Assembly: GCA_031972855.1 (NCBI GenBank)
Contig: DALYDY010000011.1
Location: 1 to 15,647 of the forward strand
DNA length: 15,647 bases
Source: JAIXRY01 sp031972855
Lineage (GTDB): Bacteria; Patescibacteriota; Minisyncoccia; Phycocordibacterales; UBA9973
Reading direction: 5' to 3'
Part shown: positions 1-7,141 of the stretch, in pieces
Layout of the letters: each line of letters begins with the position of its first letter
Numbering within the stretch: the stretch's first letter is position 1
Translations under genes and position numbers: made by a program
The notes under the pieces: model-generated
What the model was told of the DNA's origin: nothing
The model's input: only the letters and a program-made list of their open reading frames with translations
Database searches by the model: none

Positions 1-2223
1 TCCTACGTGGAGTTTGTAGGATGGGGTGGTTGTGCCGATGCCGAGGTTGCCTGCAGTACTAATTCTCATATATTCACCAGTGTTCACCAAAAACTTTAAA
101 GGTTGATTTGTAAGACTTCCAACAAAAACAGAGTCAGAAGAAGATTCTCCTAGCCCCATAGTAACAGTACTGCCAGCATTTCCTATTCGCATACCTCCAG
201 CCACATCTAATTTATAAGTAGGAGTTATTGTCCCAATCCCTACATTCCCGGCAAAATAATTTTTTGCATTTGCATCAGATGAGTAAATTGAGAAAGCTGT
301 ATTTGTCTGCGTGCCAGATGTAACATCTCCTACATATATTCCATATGTATTAGTCATAGTACCCGTATTTGTAACTCCAACATTCAATCCATAAGCTTGA
401 GAAATAGTTCCTCCTCCAGTCTGATCTACAGCAAAGTTTCCTCCGTATGCTGTAGTGATGGCACCACTAGCACTCTGGGCGAGAGCATTACCATATACAC
501 CAGTGATACTACTGACAGTAGTAGCACTACCACCAGTCTTTGCCTGACCTAGCACTGCAGTATAAGCAGAAGATGCGGCACTAGTAGGAACCTGAACAAT
601 CAGTCTGTTTGCCATCTGAGTACTACCTCCAACATAGGTAGATACAAAGCTTGAATTTATTGCCCCAAAAGCACTATTCCCAGCGCTAGTAGCAATATCA
701 AGTGCAGCACCAGGAGTAGTCGTACCGATACCGACATAGCCTGTTCCATTATTTGTTCCATCAGCTAGGAATGTAACAGCAGGAGTTGCACCACCGTCGA
801 CATAAAAGCGCATACTATCATCGTATCCATTGTAACTTATATATGAATTCTCGGAAGCACTCTTTAAATTCAAACCTACCACATCGGCAAGAGCTCCTGA
901 TGTAGCATTTTCTATTCTCAAATAATTTGAACCTGAAGCATTCTTGTAGACATGCAATAATTCTCCAGGGGTTGTTGTGCCAATACCTACGTTACCAGAT
1001 TGTACAATAGTCATCGCAACAGTAGAACCATTTCTAAGTTGAACAGCGTCTGGTAATGTAGCATGACTACCTTGATATAAATATATAACTCCGCCTCCTG
1101 AAGCCTGATTAGTTCCAGCTACAACTCCAGCCCCCGTAACACCTGAACCCATATAAAGAGTACCACTTCCACTAACTCCACGAAGTCTAGCATCACCCAC
1201 AACATCCAGAGTCTGAACAGGTGTAGTTGTACCAATACCAACATTATTATTTGTAATAATACTAATCGCTGGAACTGACAAAGTACCATAACCAAAGTAA
1301 ATAGGTGCTGAAGCACCACTAACACCAAAAAATACTTGTGATGGATTACTTCCACCCATAAAACTCACGGCATTAGCCGCAGAAACACCAACTAAAGTAC
1401 CAGAGTAAGTTGAACCATAAGTTTGGATATACCCTCCTTTACCTAAATCATTTACCGCATATAAATTTGATCTACCTGTAGAGTCAGTATTTTTGACGGC
1501 TGAACCAACCCAAGAAGAAGCACCAGAAACAAAAAGATTATCGCCTGGTGTCGATGTTCCAATACCCACAAACCCATCATCACGAATAACTAGAGCGTTG
1601 TTTGTACCTGTTGAATTGTGAAATTGAGCTGTGTATGTAGATGAAGTATTTCCCAACCCTGCTATAAATAATTTTGCAGGATATGTTGTAGGAATTGAAG
1701 AACTAGAAGCATACAGCTGACCATCTGGCCCAAGATTAAGTGCAGAAACACCTCCTCCATTATTTCTTGTAACAAAAATTAATTTACCAGTTCTATTAGA
1801 ACCATCTCCTGTATAATAACTTCTAATTTCAGAGTAGTCATTAAAACTTCCATTTATATTTGATCCAAAAAGAATACTAGAATTAATTTGATTAGCAGAA
1901 AGAGTAGAACTTTGTCCAATTCTAATAGCGTCACTACTTACAGTTCTTACATCTAGCATTCCATCTACACTGTTCCAAGTGAGTCCACTACTCCAACTTG
2001 GATTAGTACCATTAGTAAATAACAAAGAACCAGAGTTAGATGTTTGGTCAGGTAGTAGAGATACATAACAACCAGAGTCACCTGGTGCACAACTAGGGTT
2101 AGTTATGTTGTCTGTAGGATAGTATATAGCTCCTACCTTTAGTGCTGTGTATGTGAAGATAAATAACCCTATTGATAATAGAGTGTAGACTCGGCTCAAG
2201 AAGTACTTGAGAGTTCTTAACAT
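1..2223 (-). CDS. Secreted GIGTTTP-repeat surface protein, S74/tail-fibre type (gene A), 3' end outside window
   Basis: An open frame of 741 codons runs from ATG at 2221-2223 off the left edge with no stop. The product starts MLRTLKYFLSRVYTLLSIG; residues about 13-32 are hydrophobic, like a signal peptide or N-terminal anchor. A short module with two cysteines follows (TNPSCAPGDSGCYVSLLP, C45 and C52). The rest is rich in Gly, Ser, Thr and Asn and holds six copies of a G-x-V-G-I-G-T-x-T-P motif followed by a beta-like L-x-V stretch, near residues 218, 330, 413, 498, 662 and 731. Such repeats are common in predicted CPR surface proteins annotated as tail fibre domain-containing. The C-terminal S74 chaperone domain expected for the family would lie outside the window. 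The N-terminal module is nearly identical to that of gene B at 10569-13332. A TATAAT box sits exactly 6 nt before the ATG. Role (adhesin, pilus-like fibre or S-layer component) is unknown. Confidence 0.85.
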   Translation of the reverse strand, partial: MLRTLKYFLSRVYTLLSIGLFIFTYTALKVGAIYYPTDNITNPSCAPGDSGCYVSLLPDQTSNSGSLLFTNGTNPSWSSGLTWNSVDGMLDVRTVSSDAIRIGQSSTLSANQINSSILFGSNINGSFNDYSEIRSYYTGDGSNRTGKLIFVTRNNGGGVSALNLGPDGQLYASSSSIPTTYPAKLFIAGLGNTSSTYTAQFHNSTGTNNALVIRDDGFVGIGTSTPGDNLFVSGASSWVGSAVKNTDSTGRSNLYAVNDLGKGGYIQTYGSTYSGTLVGVSAANAVSFMGGSNPSQVFFGVSGASAPIYFGYGTLSVPAISIITNNNVGIGTTTPVQTLDVVGDARLRGVSGSGTLYMGSGVTGAGVVAGTNQASGGGVIYLYQGSHATLPDAVQLRNGSTVAMTIVQSGNVGIGTTTPGELLHVYKNASGSNYLRIENATSGALADVVGLNLKSASENSYISYNGYDDSMRFYVDGGATPAVTFLADGTNNGTGYVGIGTTTPGAALDIATSAGNSAFGAINSSFVSTYVGGSTQMANRLIVQVPTSAASSAYTAVLGQAKTGGSATTVSSITGVYGNALAQSASGAITTAYGGNFAVDQTGGGTISQAYGLNVGVTNTGTMTNTYGIYVGDVTSGTQTNTAFSIYSSDANAKNYFAGNVGIGTITPTYKLDVAGGMRIGNAGSTVTMGLGESSSDSVFVGSLTNQPLKFLVNTGEYMRISTAGNLGIGTTTPSYKLHVG

Positions 2224-2229
2224 ATATGT

Positions 2230-2235
2230 ATTATA
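2230..2235 (-). promoter_or_regulatory. -10 box of gene A, suggesting a leaderless transcript
   Basis: A perfect TATAAT on the minus strand ends 6 nt before the ATG at 2223, so a usual start site 7 nt downstream would fall on the A of the ATG. No good -35 hexamer is visible 16-18 nt upstream, where the sequence is A-rich. Confidence 0.5.
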
Positions 2236-2276
2236 TACTTTTTTTGGTTATTTTAGAGGTTGGGTTTGGGGAAAAG

Positions 2277-2322
2277 TGTATTATAAAAAGCGAAACCTTA
2301 AGGTTTCGCTTTTTATAATACA
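2277..2322 (-). terminator. Intrinsic terminator after secY (perfect 46-bp palindrome)
   Basis: Arms 2277-2299 and 2300-2322 are perfect inverted repeats with no spacer. The core is GCGAAACC/GGTTTCGC, closed through CTTAAG and flanked by A and T runs, so it can fold as a terminator in either direction. It begins 12 nt after the secY stop and ends the downstream ribosomal transcript. It also insulates gene A, whose promoter lies about 40 bp further on. Confidence 0.85.
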
Positions 2323-2334
2323 TAGAAATAAATT

Positions 2335-3606
2335 CTAATATTCTTGAAGAGATAATTGTGCATCTGTGCGCTTGATTAAATCGAGAACAACAGAAACAAC
2401 AATCAAAAGTGCAGTACCACCAAGAGCAACAGAATTTATACCTGTAAGAGTTCTAACTATAAGAGGTAGAACCGCTACAAGTCCTAGGAATATTGCACCA
2501 ACAAAAGTAAGTTTTGTTACTAGTTTTGCAAGATATTCTGTTGTTGATTGTCCTGGACGAATACCTGGAACGAAAGCTCCATTTTTTTGCAAATTTGTTG
2601 CCATTTGTTCTGGATCAAAAGTTACAGCTGTGTAGAAATATGTAAACAAAGTTACAAGTATAAAATACACTAGAGAGTAAAGCCATGTGCTTTGCAAGAA
2701 AAGAGTTAATGAGCGAGCAACATTTTGAGCTGTACTACTATCCATTCCACTTAAGAAAGTTGCTATTAGTTGAGGAAAAAGAAGAATAGATAGAGCGAAG
2801 ATAATTGGAATAACTCCTGCTTGGTTTAATTTTAGAGGTAAGTAAGTTGAATTTCCACCAACAATACGACTTCCTTTTACTTGTTTTGTATATGTAATAG
2901 GAATAAGACGTTCTGCTTCTGTAATATAAACAACACCAGCGATTACCAAAATTCCTGCAATCAAAAATGCAATAAGAGTTGGTATTTGTGATGCGTTAAA
3001 AGTATAAAGAAGCTGACTAATGTGTGTAGGAACAGAAGCTACTATACCAGCAAAGATCAACAAAGAAATTCCATTACCAACACCAAATTCTGAAAGTAAT
3101 TCACCTATCCACATAAGAAGCATTGAGCCTGCTGTTATAACAGAAATACTTACAACATATTCGAACATTCCAAAAACTGGTATTACTCCTTGTTTTGAAA
3201 GAAGTAATAACAATGAAAATCCTTGAAGAACAGCAAGAGGTATTGTTATCATTCTTGAGTATTGAGTAAATTTAATTCTTCCAATCTCACCTTCTTCTTG
3301 ATGCATTGATTTCAGACTTGGAATCATCATAGTCAAAAGTTGCATAATGATTGAAGCTGTAATATAAGGTCCAACACCTAGCATTAGGATTGATAGAGTA
3401 GAAAGTCCTCCACCAGAAAATACATTCAAAGCACCAAAAAATTGATTATTTGAAAGTAGAGCAGATAGACGTGTTACATCAACTCCAGGAACTGGAATAG
3501 AAGATAGTGCACGAAAAACCACAAGCATCAAAATAACTACAATGATACGATTTCTCAATTGAGAATCGTTCCATAAATTTTTTATTTTAAATAGGAAATT
3601 ATCCAT
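2335..3606 (-). CDS. secY: Protein translocase subunit SecY
   Basis: 423 aa, close to the usual 430-440. SecY is the ten-helix membrane channel of the SecYEG translocon, which exports unfolded proteins and inserts membrane proteins. Conserved stretches are clear: FRALSSIPVPGVD at helix 1 and the plug region, PYITASIIMQLL in helix 2, GNGISLLIFAGIV in helix 4, FVPGIRPGQSTTEYL in the cytoplasmic loop before helix 9, and GGTALLIVVSVVLDL in helix 10. The C-terminal tail is short, ending RTDAQLSLQEY, about ten residues fewer than in E. coli. It is the last gene of the spc-type operon, 11 nt after rplO, followed directly by a strong terminator. The adk and map genes that usually follow are absent. 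No Shine-Dalgarno sequence precedes the ATG. It is the presumed export route for the two S74 proteins that flank this block. Confidence 0.98.
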   Translation of the reverse strand: MDNFLFKIKNLWNDSQLRNRIIVVILMLVVFRALSSIPVPGVDVTRLSALLSNNQFFGALNVFSGGGLSTLSILMLGVGPYITASIIMQLLTMMIPSLKSMHQEEGEIGRIKFTQYSRMITIPLAVLQGFSLLLLLSKQGVIPVFGMFEYVVSISVITAGSMLLMWIGELLSEFGVGNGISLLIFAGIVASVPTHISQLLYTFNASQIPTLIAFLIAGILVIAGVVYITEAERLIPITYTKQVKGSRIVGGNSTYLPLKLNQAGVIPIIFALSILLFPQLIATFLSGMDSSTAQNVARSLTLFLQSTWLYSLVYFILVTLFTYFYTAVTFDPEQMATNLQKNGAFVPGIRPGQSTTEYLAKLVTKLTFVGAIFLGLVAVLPLIVRTLTGINSVALGGTALLIVVSVVLDLIKRTDAQLSLQEY

Positions 3607-3617
3607 AGGATTTTTGT

Positions 3618-4061
3618 TTAGTAAACCTTCCCGCCAACAGCTTCTATTTGTGTACGAGCTGCATCACTTACGAGACATTCACTAGTAACAATTATTTTTT
3701 TAGTAAGTTTACCTGTTGCAAGAATTTTTACTACAGGAAGAACACCTTGAGTACGACTAATTAGTTTTTTAGCAAGCAAAACACTTGGGTTTATTTTTGA
3801 ACCAGATTCAAAAACTTTTTCAATAGTAGCAAGAGTAACAACTACAGGCTTTTCTGTGATTGATTTGTTACTGTTTTTACCACGTCCACGAAGTTTTGGA
3901 ATTTTCTTAATAATGTCACGCATTTGTGGGCGAGTTTTATTACCAGCACGAGCTGTTTGACCCTTTCCACCGCGTCCAGACATTTTACCACGAGCGCCAC
4001 CGCGTCCAACTACTTTTGGTTTTTTATTTGAGATTGTACGAGAAATTGTATTCATTTGCAT
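3618..4061 (-). CDS. rplO: 50S ribosomal protein uL15
   Basis: 147 aa, the usual length for L15, a large-subunit protein with a long basic extension reaching into 23S rRNA. The N-terminal third has the expected Gly/Arg-rich tail (GRGGARGKMSGRGGKGQTAR, about residues 19-38), followed by the globular domain with the closing S-DAARTQIEAVGGKVY. It lies directly after rpsE; in most bacteria rpmD (uL30) sits between them, but here only 11 nt do. Two starts are possible, Met1 (4061) and Met3 (4055). The sequence TAAAGGCTTATG overlaps Met1. The AAAGG would be too close to Met1 (3 nt) but about 9 nt from Met3, a good Shine-Dalgarno distance, so Met3 may be the real start. Confidence 0.96.
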   Translation of the reverse strand: MQMNTISRTISNKKPKVVGRGGARGKMSGRGGKGQTARAGNKTRPQMRDIIKKIPKLRGRGKNSNKSITEKPVVVTLATIEKVFESGSKINPSVLLAKKLISRTQGVLPVVKILATGKLTKKIIVTSECLVSDAARTQIEAVGGKVY

Positions 4062-4072
4062 AAGCCTTTAAA

Positions 4073-4693
4073 TTATTTTTCCATTACTGGAATTACTTCT
4101 GGAACAGCTACTACTTCTGGAAGTCCGTGTTTCTTTTTTGTTGAAACAAGAGCTAGAGCTTTCATTGTTGCGCGACCATTATTCAAACGGTTTTTACTTC
4201 CTGAGTGAATTTTTGCAGTAACATTTTTCAATCCTGCAAGTGTAAGAATATCACGAACAGCAGAACCAGCTACAAGTCCTTTTCCTTTGTTAGGCATCAA
4301 GAATACTTGTGAACTTGTTTCTTTTGCTTTTATTTCATGAGGCAAAGACATATCTTTTGTTGTCTTGATAGTAATCATGCTTTTTTTAGCACTCTTAAGA
4401 GCTTTTGCTATTGCAAGTGCTGTGTCAGCACCTTTACCAGTACCAAGTCCAACTGAACCTTTTTTGTCTCCAATAACCATTGCTACAGCAAAAGTCATAC
4501 GGCGACCTCCAGCCATAACACGAGTAACGCGACGGATATCAAGAATTTTTTGATCAAATTCTGGTTTTGGACGATCTGCATATGTGCGACCTCCTTCTTT
4601 TCCACCTGGACGTCTTGGTCCATTAGAACCTGGTCCGCGTGACCCTGGTCTGTTTGATGATGATGTTGTTGTTGTTTTTTGTGGTGTAGGCAT
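4073..4693 (-). CDS. rpsE: 30S ribosomal protein uS5
   Basis: 206 aa, about 40 longer than E. coli S5. S5 binds 16S rRNA in the small-subunit body near the mRNA entry channel and affects decoding accuracy. The core starts near residue 45 with DQKILDIRRVTRVMAGGRRM, matching the S5 double-stranded RNA-binding-like N domain. GKGKGLVAGSAVRDILTLAG follows, then the C-terminal domain with NNGRATMKAL. The extra length is an N-terminal low-complexity tail rich in T, S, R, P and G (residues 1 to about 38). The ATG at 4693 is the only one near the frame start and sits 5 nt after the rplR stop. The tail has no transmembrane or metal-binding pattern and is probably disordered, rRNA-contacting sequence. 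Confidence 0.97.
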   Translation of the reverse strand: MPTPQKTTTTSSSNRPGSRGPGSNGPRRPGGKEGGRTYADRPKPEFDQKILDIRRVTRVMAGGRRMTFAVAMVIGDKKGSVGLGTGKGADTALAIAKALKSAKKSMITIKTTKDMSLPHEIKAKETSSQVFLMPNKGKGLVAGSAVRDILTLAGLKNVTAKIHSGSKNRLNNGRATMKALALVSTKKKHGLPEVVAVPEVIPVMEK

Positions 4694-4698
4694 AAAAA

Positions 4699-5049
4699 TT
4701 AAAATGTAAGTCCTCCTGTGCGAGCTGCGTCAGCTAATATTTTTACACGACCTGTGTATTTAAAACCGTTACGGTCAAAAACAACACTAGTGATACCTGC
4801 TTTTTTAGCTACTTCTGCAATACCTTCTCCAACTGCAAGCGCGTGATCTTTTTTTGTACCACCCTTAATATTCATGTCAGAGAATGAACAAAGTGTATTA
4901 CCTTTTGTATCATCAATCAATTGCGCATAAATATGTGCATTTGAACGAAATACTGTAAGACGTGGAAGTTCTGCAGTTCCAAATATTTTACTGCGAATTT
5001 TCTTCTTAAGACGAAGACGTTTTTCTGTTTTTTTCTGTAATGTATTCAT
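4699..5049 (-). CDS. rplR: 50S ribosomal protein uL18
   Basis: 116 aa, the usual length. L18 binds 5S rRNA with L5 in the central protuberance. The basic N-terminal segment (KKTEKRLRLKKKIRSKIFGT) is followed by the family core: PRLTVFRSNAHIYAQLIDD, then VAKKAGITSVVFDRNGFKYTGRVKILADAAR-GGL at the C-terminus. It sits in the canonical place between rplF and rpsE. The 16 nt upstream to rplF contain only A and T, with no Shine-Dalgarno sequence, so translation probably relies on coupling or an unstructured AU-rich start. Confidence 0.97.
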   Translation of the reverse strand: MNTLQKKTEKRLRLKKKIRSKIFGTAELPRLTVFRSNAHIYAQLIDDTKGNTLCSFSDMNIKGGTKKDHALAVGEGIAEVAKKAGITSVVFDRNGFKYTGRVKILADAARTGGLTF

Positions 5050-5065
5050 ATATTTATATTAAAAA

Positions 5066-5599
5066 CTATGCAGATTTTTTACCAGCTTTTCGACGAATAA
5101 TTTCATCACTGTAACGAAATCCTTTACCTTTGTAAGGTTCTGGTTTCTTCATAGAACGAACATTTGCTGTAAAAAATCCAACAAGTTCTTTATCTATACC
5201 TGTAACAGTAATATTGTTTTTCTCTGCTGTAACTGTAAGTCCTTGTGGGATAGCTACAACAACAGGATGTGAAAATCCTAGAGCAAGATGAAGATCTGTT
5301 CCTTTTACTTCACTTTTAAAACCAACTCCTTCTAGAATTAGTTTTTTTGTAAATGGAGTTACTACACCTTGGATCATATTTTGAACTTGAGATGAGTATG
5401 TTCCCCAAAGTGAACGAGAAAATTTATCTGTTTTTCTTGGAGTAAAAGTAAGTACACCATCTTCTTGTGAGATAGTTATTAAATCAAGAGTGTTTTTCTT
5501 GAGTGTTCCAAGTGGTCCAGCAACAGTTATATCTAAAGGAGATATTGTTACAGTAACACCTTGTGGAACTTGAATGAGTTGTTTTCCTATACGTGACAT
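5066..5599 (-). CDS. rplF: 50S ribosomal protein uL6
   Basis: 177 aa, identical in length to E. coli L6. The two-repeat fold lies near the sarcin-ricin loop and the factor-binding site. MSRIGKQLIQVPQGVTV at the N-terminus matches the family opening MSRIGKxPI-P-GV. The second repeat begins at LEGVGFKSEV, and the C-terminus has KKPEPYKGKGFRYSDEIIRRKAGK, a strong L6 signature. It is followed by rplR after 16 nt and preceded by rpsH after 17 nt, both spacers purely AT-rich. It ends in TAG. Confidence 0.98.
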   Translation of the reverse strand: MSRIGKQLIQVPQGVTVTISPLDITVAGPLGTLKKNTLDLITISQEDGVLTFTPRKTDKFSRSLWGTYSSQVQNMIQGVVTPFTKKLILEGVGFKSEVKGTDLHLALGFSHPVVVAIPQGLTVTAEKNNITVTGIDKELVGFFTANVRSMKKPEPYKGKGFRYSDEIIRRKAGKKSA

Positions 5600-5616
5600 A
5601 TAAATTAATTTAAAAA

Positions 5617-6003
5617 CTACCAGATACTAAGAAGAATTTCACCGCCGACCTGTTGTTTTTTTGCCTCCTTGTCTGTCAAAATCCCCTTTGGTGTTGAGAG
5701 AATTTGTGATCCATGACCACCATGAAAAGGACGTAGGTCCTTTGCTGATGAGTACATGCGACGAGATGGTTTTGAAATACGAGCAACTTCGTGAATACGA
5801 GGTGCGTCATTTTCATAACGAATCGCTACATCAATAACTGGAAATCCTTTTTCTGTACGAATAGATACTCCAGCGATATAACCTGCTTTTAATAAGCATT
5901 CTAAAATAGCAAGTTTTTGCTTTGAATGCGGAACAGTCACAGAAGGATGCTTTGCATTCCCTCCGAGCTTGATCATATTTAACATATCTCCAATACGGTC
6001 CAT
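5617..6003 (-). CDS. rpsH: 30S ribosomal protein uS8
   Basis: 128 aa against 130 in E. coli. S8 binds helix 21 of 16S rRNA early in small-subunit assembly and, in E. coli, represses the spc operon by binding its own mRNA near rplE. The N-terminus MDRIGDMLNMIKLGG matches the family start DPIADMLTRIRNA. The C-terminal half has SKPSRRMYSSAKDLRPF and ends STPKGILTDKEAKKQQVGGEILLSIW, the diagnostic segment of the family. It lies second in the downstream transcript, 20 nt after rpsZ. Whether feedback by S8 works here is unknown, because rplE is in a different transcription unit. Confidence 0.98.
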   Translation of the reverse strand: MDRIGDMLNMIKLGGNAKHPSVTVPHSKQKLAILECLLKAGYIAGVSIRTEKGFPVIDVAIRYENDAPRIHEVARISKPSRRMYSSAKDLRPFHGGHGSQILSTPKGILTDKEAKKQQVGGEILLSIW

Positions 6004-6023
6004 AAATATTTTTTAAAATTAAA

Positions 6024-6209
6024 CTACCAAGAAGATTTGCGAACTCCAGGAATCATCCCTTCGTTTGCAAGCTCACGGAAACATATACGACAAAGACCGA
6101 AGTCTCTCATATATCCATGACCACGACCACACTTAAAACAGCGGTTCTTTGCGCGAACCGGATATTTTGGTTTTTTTGCTGCACGTGCTAATACTGATGT
6201 TTTTGCCAT
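6024..6209 (-). CDS. rpsZ: 30S ribosomal protein uS14, zinc-binding type
   Basis: 61 aa, the short zinc-dependent form of S14 that sits in the small-subunit head. Four cysteines in CxxC pairs (C24, C27, C40, C43) form the zinc site, in the context NRCFKCGRGHGYMRDFGLCRICFRELA, and the protein ends GMIPGVRKSSW, a perfect family signature. This is the C+ form, not the longer zinc-free form, so the ribosome needs zinc here unless a second S14 exists elsewhere. It is the first gene of the downstream spc transcript, with a 122-nt leader from the promoter at 6338-6366. No Shine-Dalgarno sequence is visible. Confidence 0.97.
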   Translation of the reverse strand: MAKTSVLARAAKKPKYPVRAKNRCFKCGRGHGYMRDFGLCRICFRELANEGMIPGVRKSSW

Positions 6210-6213
6210 AAAA

Positions 6214-6331
6214 TTAACTATCTAGTTTTATACTAGTTTCTAATAAAACCAAAAAGGGATATCACACTATTTTTCTTAAATACTTATTAAAAACAAGGTC
6301 TTAAGGAGAGTAATGGATCTACCAATTAGGT
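6214..6331 (-). promoter_or_regulatory. Leader (5' UTR) of the rpsZ-secY transcript with a start-proximal hairpin
   Basis: About 120 nt separate the predicted start site near 6331 from the rpsZ ATG at 6209. Close to the ATG, CTAGT-ATAAA-ACTAG (minus strand) can form a 5-bp hairpin. The sequence GACCTAATTGGT lies at the 5' end. No match to a known riboswitch or ribosomal-protein leader is recognised. A long untranslated leader suits autogenous control by a ribosomal protein, but that is inference. Confidence 0.35.
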
Positions 6332-6337
6332 CTTTTT

Positions 6338-6366
6338 ATAGTAGCAAAATCAAGGGATTTTGTCAA
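6338..6366 (-). promoter_or_regulatory. Sigma70-type promoter for rpsZ-secY
   Basis: On the minus strand a perfect -35 TTGACA (6361-6366) is followed by a 17-nt spacer and TACTAT (6338-6343), with an upstream TGC making an extended -10. It lies 15 nt after the stop of the membrane-protein gene, between that gene and rpsZ. It therefore gives the second half of the spc operon its own start. Confidence 0.75.
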
Positions 6367-6371
6367 ATTAA

Positions 6372-6390
6372 AAGCCCTCAATTAAGAGGA
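6372..6390 (-). terminator. Possible weak terminator at the end of the membrane-protein gene
   Basis: The minus-strand sequence TCCTC-TTAATT-GAGGG followed by CTTTTAATTT can form a 4-5 bp hairpin with a short T tract. It overlaps the stop codon of the upstream gene and abuts the -35 box of the rpsZ promoter. The stem is short, so efficiency would be low. Confidence 0.3.
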
Positions 6391-7059
6391 CTGTGCACTT
6401 TTTTGTTCTTTAATGAGGGGAATATGAGGTTTGAGATCTATAATATTTCTCAATCTTTCATAATCAGTCTGGAACAAATCAAATAACTTTGTTTCTGAAG
6501 TATCAAAAGAATTTATATTTACAAAAAAGAACACTAATTTATTTACACAAATCTCTCTAATCTTTTCTGGATTTTCTTTTAGTTTAGATTCTTCTAAGTT
6601 TTTTTCATACGTATAGAGTTCTTTTCTTAAAGCATTTACAAAGTCTGTGTGATGTGACAAACCTTGTAAAACAGATTTCAAAATTTCATATCTTTGATCT
6701 TGAAGTATTTTAAAAGAACCATCAAGTTCTTTTAAAACGATAACAGATATTCCAGATCCAGAATTTTTGGCCATATTAATAATGTGATTAGCCAAGACAT
6801 TTGTGGCTGAATTTTTAAATTTTTCCATTTTTTGTGGAGAAAATTTAAAAACCTTTTTGTTTTCAATTTTTTCTTCATAATGTTTTTTCAAACGAAAAAA
6901 TGAAAGTGAGGGGTCGAAAGTAAGACCATTTTGTAGATCTTTTAAATTTGTTCTTGTAAAAATAAAATCCCATTCTGAAGGGATGAACTTTTTAAAGATA
7001 AATCGTGTTGCCAAAATCACTCCTAGAGCAATCAGGGTATAAATTATATAGGTACTCAT
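6382..7059 (-). CDS. Unrecognised single-pass membrane protein inserted in the ribosomal cluster
   Basis: 225 aa from the chosen start MSTYIIYTLIALG; 232 aa if the upstream ATG at 7080 is used. I chose 7059 because a perfect TATAAT (7069-7074) lies between the two ATGs, so its transcript would begin just before the second. Residues about 4-22 form one hydrophobic helix, followed by KK, predicting an N-terminal anchor with the rest in the cytoplasm. The soluble part is Lys/Glu/Phe-rich and mainly helical, with likely coiled stretches near RLKKHYEEKIENKK and ELYTYEKNLEESKLKE. No catalytic motif, cysteine pair or nucleotide-binding loop is visible, and I recognise no family. It sits between rplE and rpsZ, which are normally adjacent, with a strong terminator upstream and a separate promoter downstream. 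That isolation suggests a later insertion rather than a translation role. Confidence 0.8.
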   Translation of the reverse strand: MSTYIIYTLIALGVILATRFIFKKFIPSEWDFIFTRTNLKDLQNGLTFDPSLSFFRLKKHYEEKIENKKVFKFSPQKMEKFKNSATNVLANHIINMAKNSGSGISVIVLKELDGSFKILQDQRYEILKSVLQGLSHHTDFVNALRKELYTYEKNLEESKLKENPEKIREICVNKLVFFFVNINSFDTSETKLFDLFQTDYERLRNIIDLKPHIPLIKEQKSAQSS

Positions 7060-7068
7060 ATTTATTTT

Positions 7069-7074
7069 ATTATA
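7069..7074 (-). promoter_or_regulatory. -10 box of the inserted membrane-protein gene
   Basis: A perfect TATAAT ends 9 nt before the ATG at 7059, implying a leader of only about 2 nt. The -35 position falls inside the T-rich arm of the preceding terminator and matches consensus poorly. Read-through from rplE is the alternative source of transcript. Confidence 0.4.
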
Positions 7075-7080
7075 ACACAT

Positions 7081-7133
7081 AATTATAAAAAGAAAAGCCT
7101 AACATTTTTGTTAGGCTTTTCTTTTTTATAATT
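7081..7133 (-). terminator. Intrinsic terminator after rplE
   Basis: Inverted arms 7081-7103 and 7110-7133 pair over 23 bp with one bulged base around a 6-nt loop. The core GCCTAAC/GTTAGGC is followed by TTTTCTTTTT on the minus strand. The hairpin starts 8 nt after the rplE stop and closes the first ribosomal transcript. Its A/T flanks mirror each other, so it could also stop plus-strand transcription. Confidence 0.85.
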
Positions 7134-7141
7134 ATTTAAAA

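Noticed and set aside
1119..1355. Minus-strand frame of 78 codons giving a Leu/Val-rich peptide
   Set aside because: It is a shifted frame of gene A, produced by its Gly/Thr/Val-rich codons; the gene A frame continues unbroken through it.
1..2223. Prophage tail region
   Set aside because: S74 and GIG repeats recall phage tail fibres, but no phage structural, replication or integrase gene is present and both genes have signal-like N-termini. A cellular surface protein fits better.
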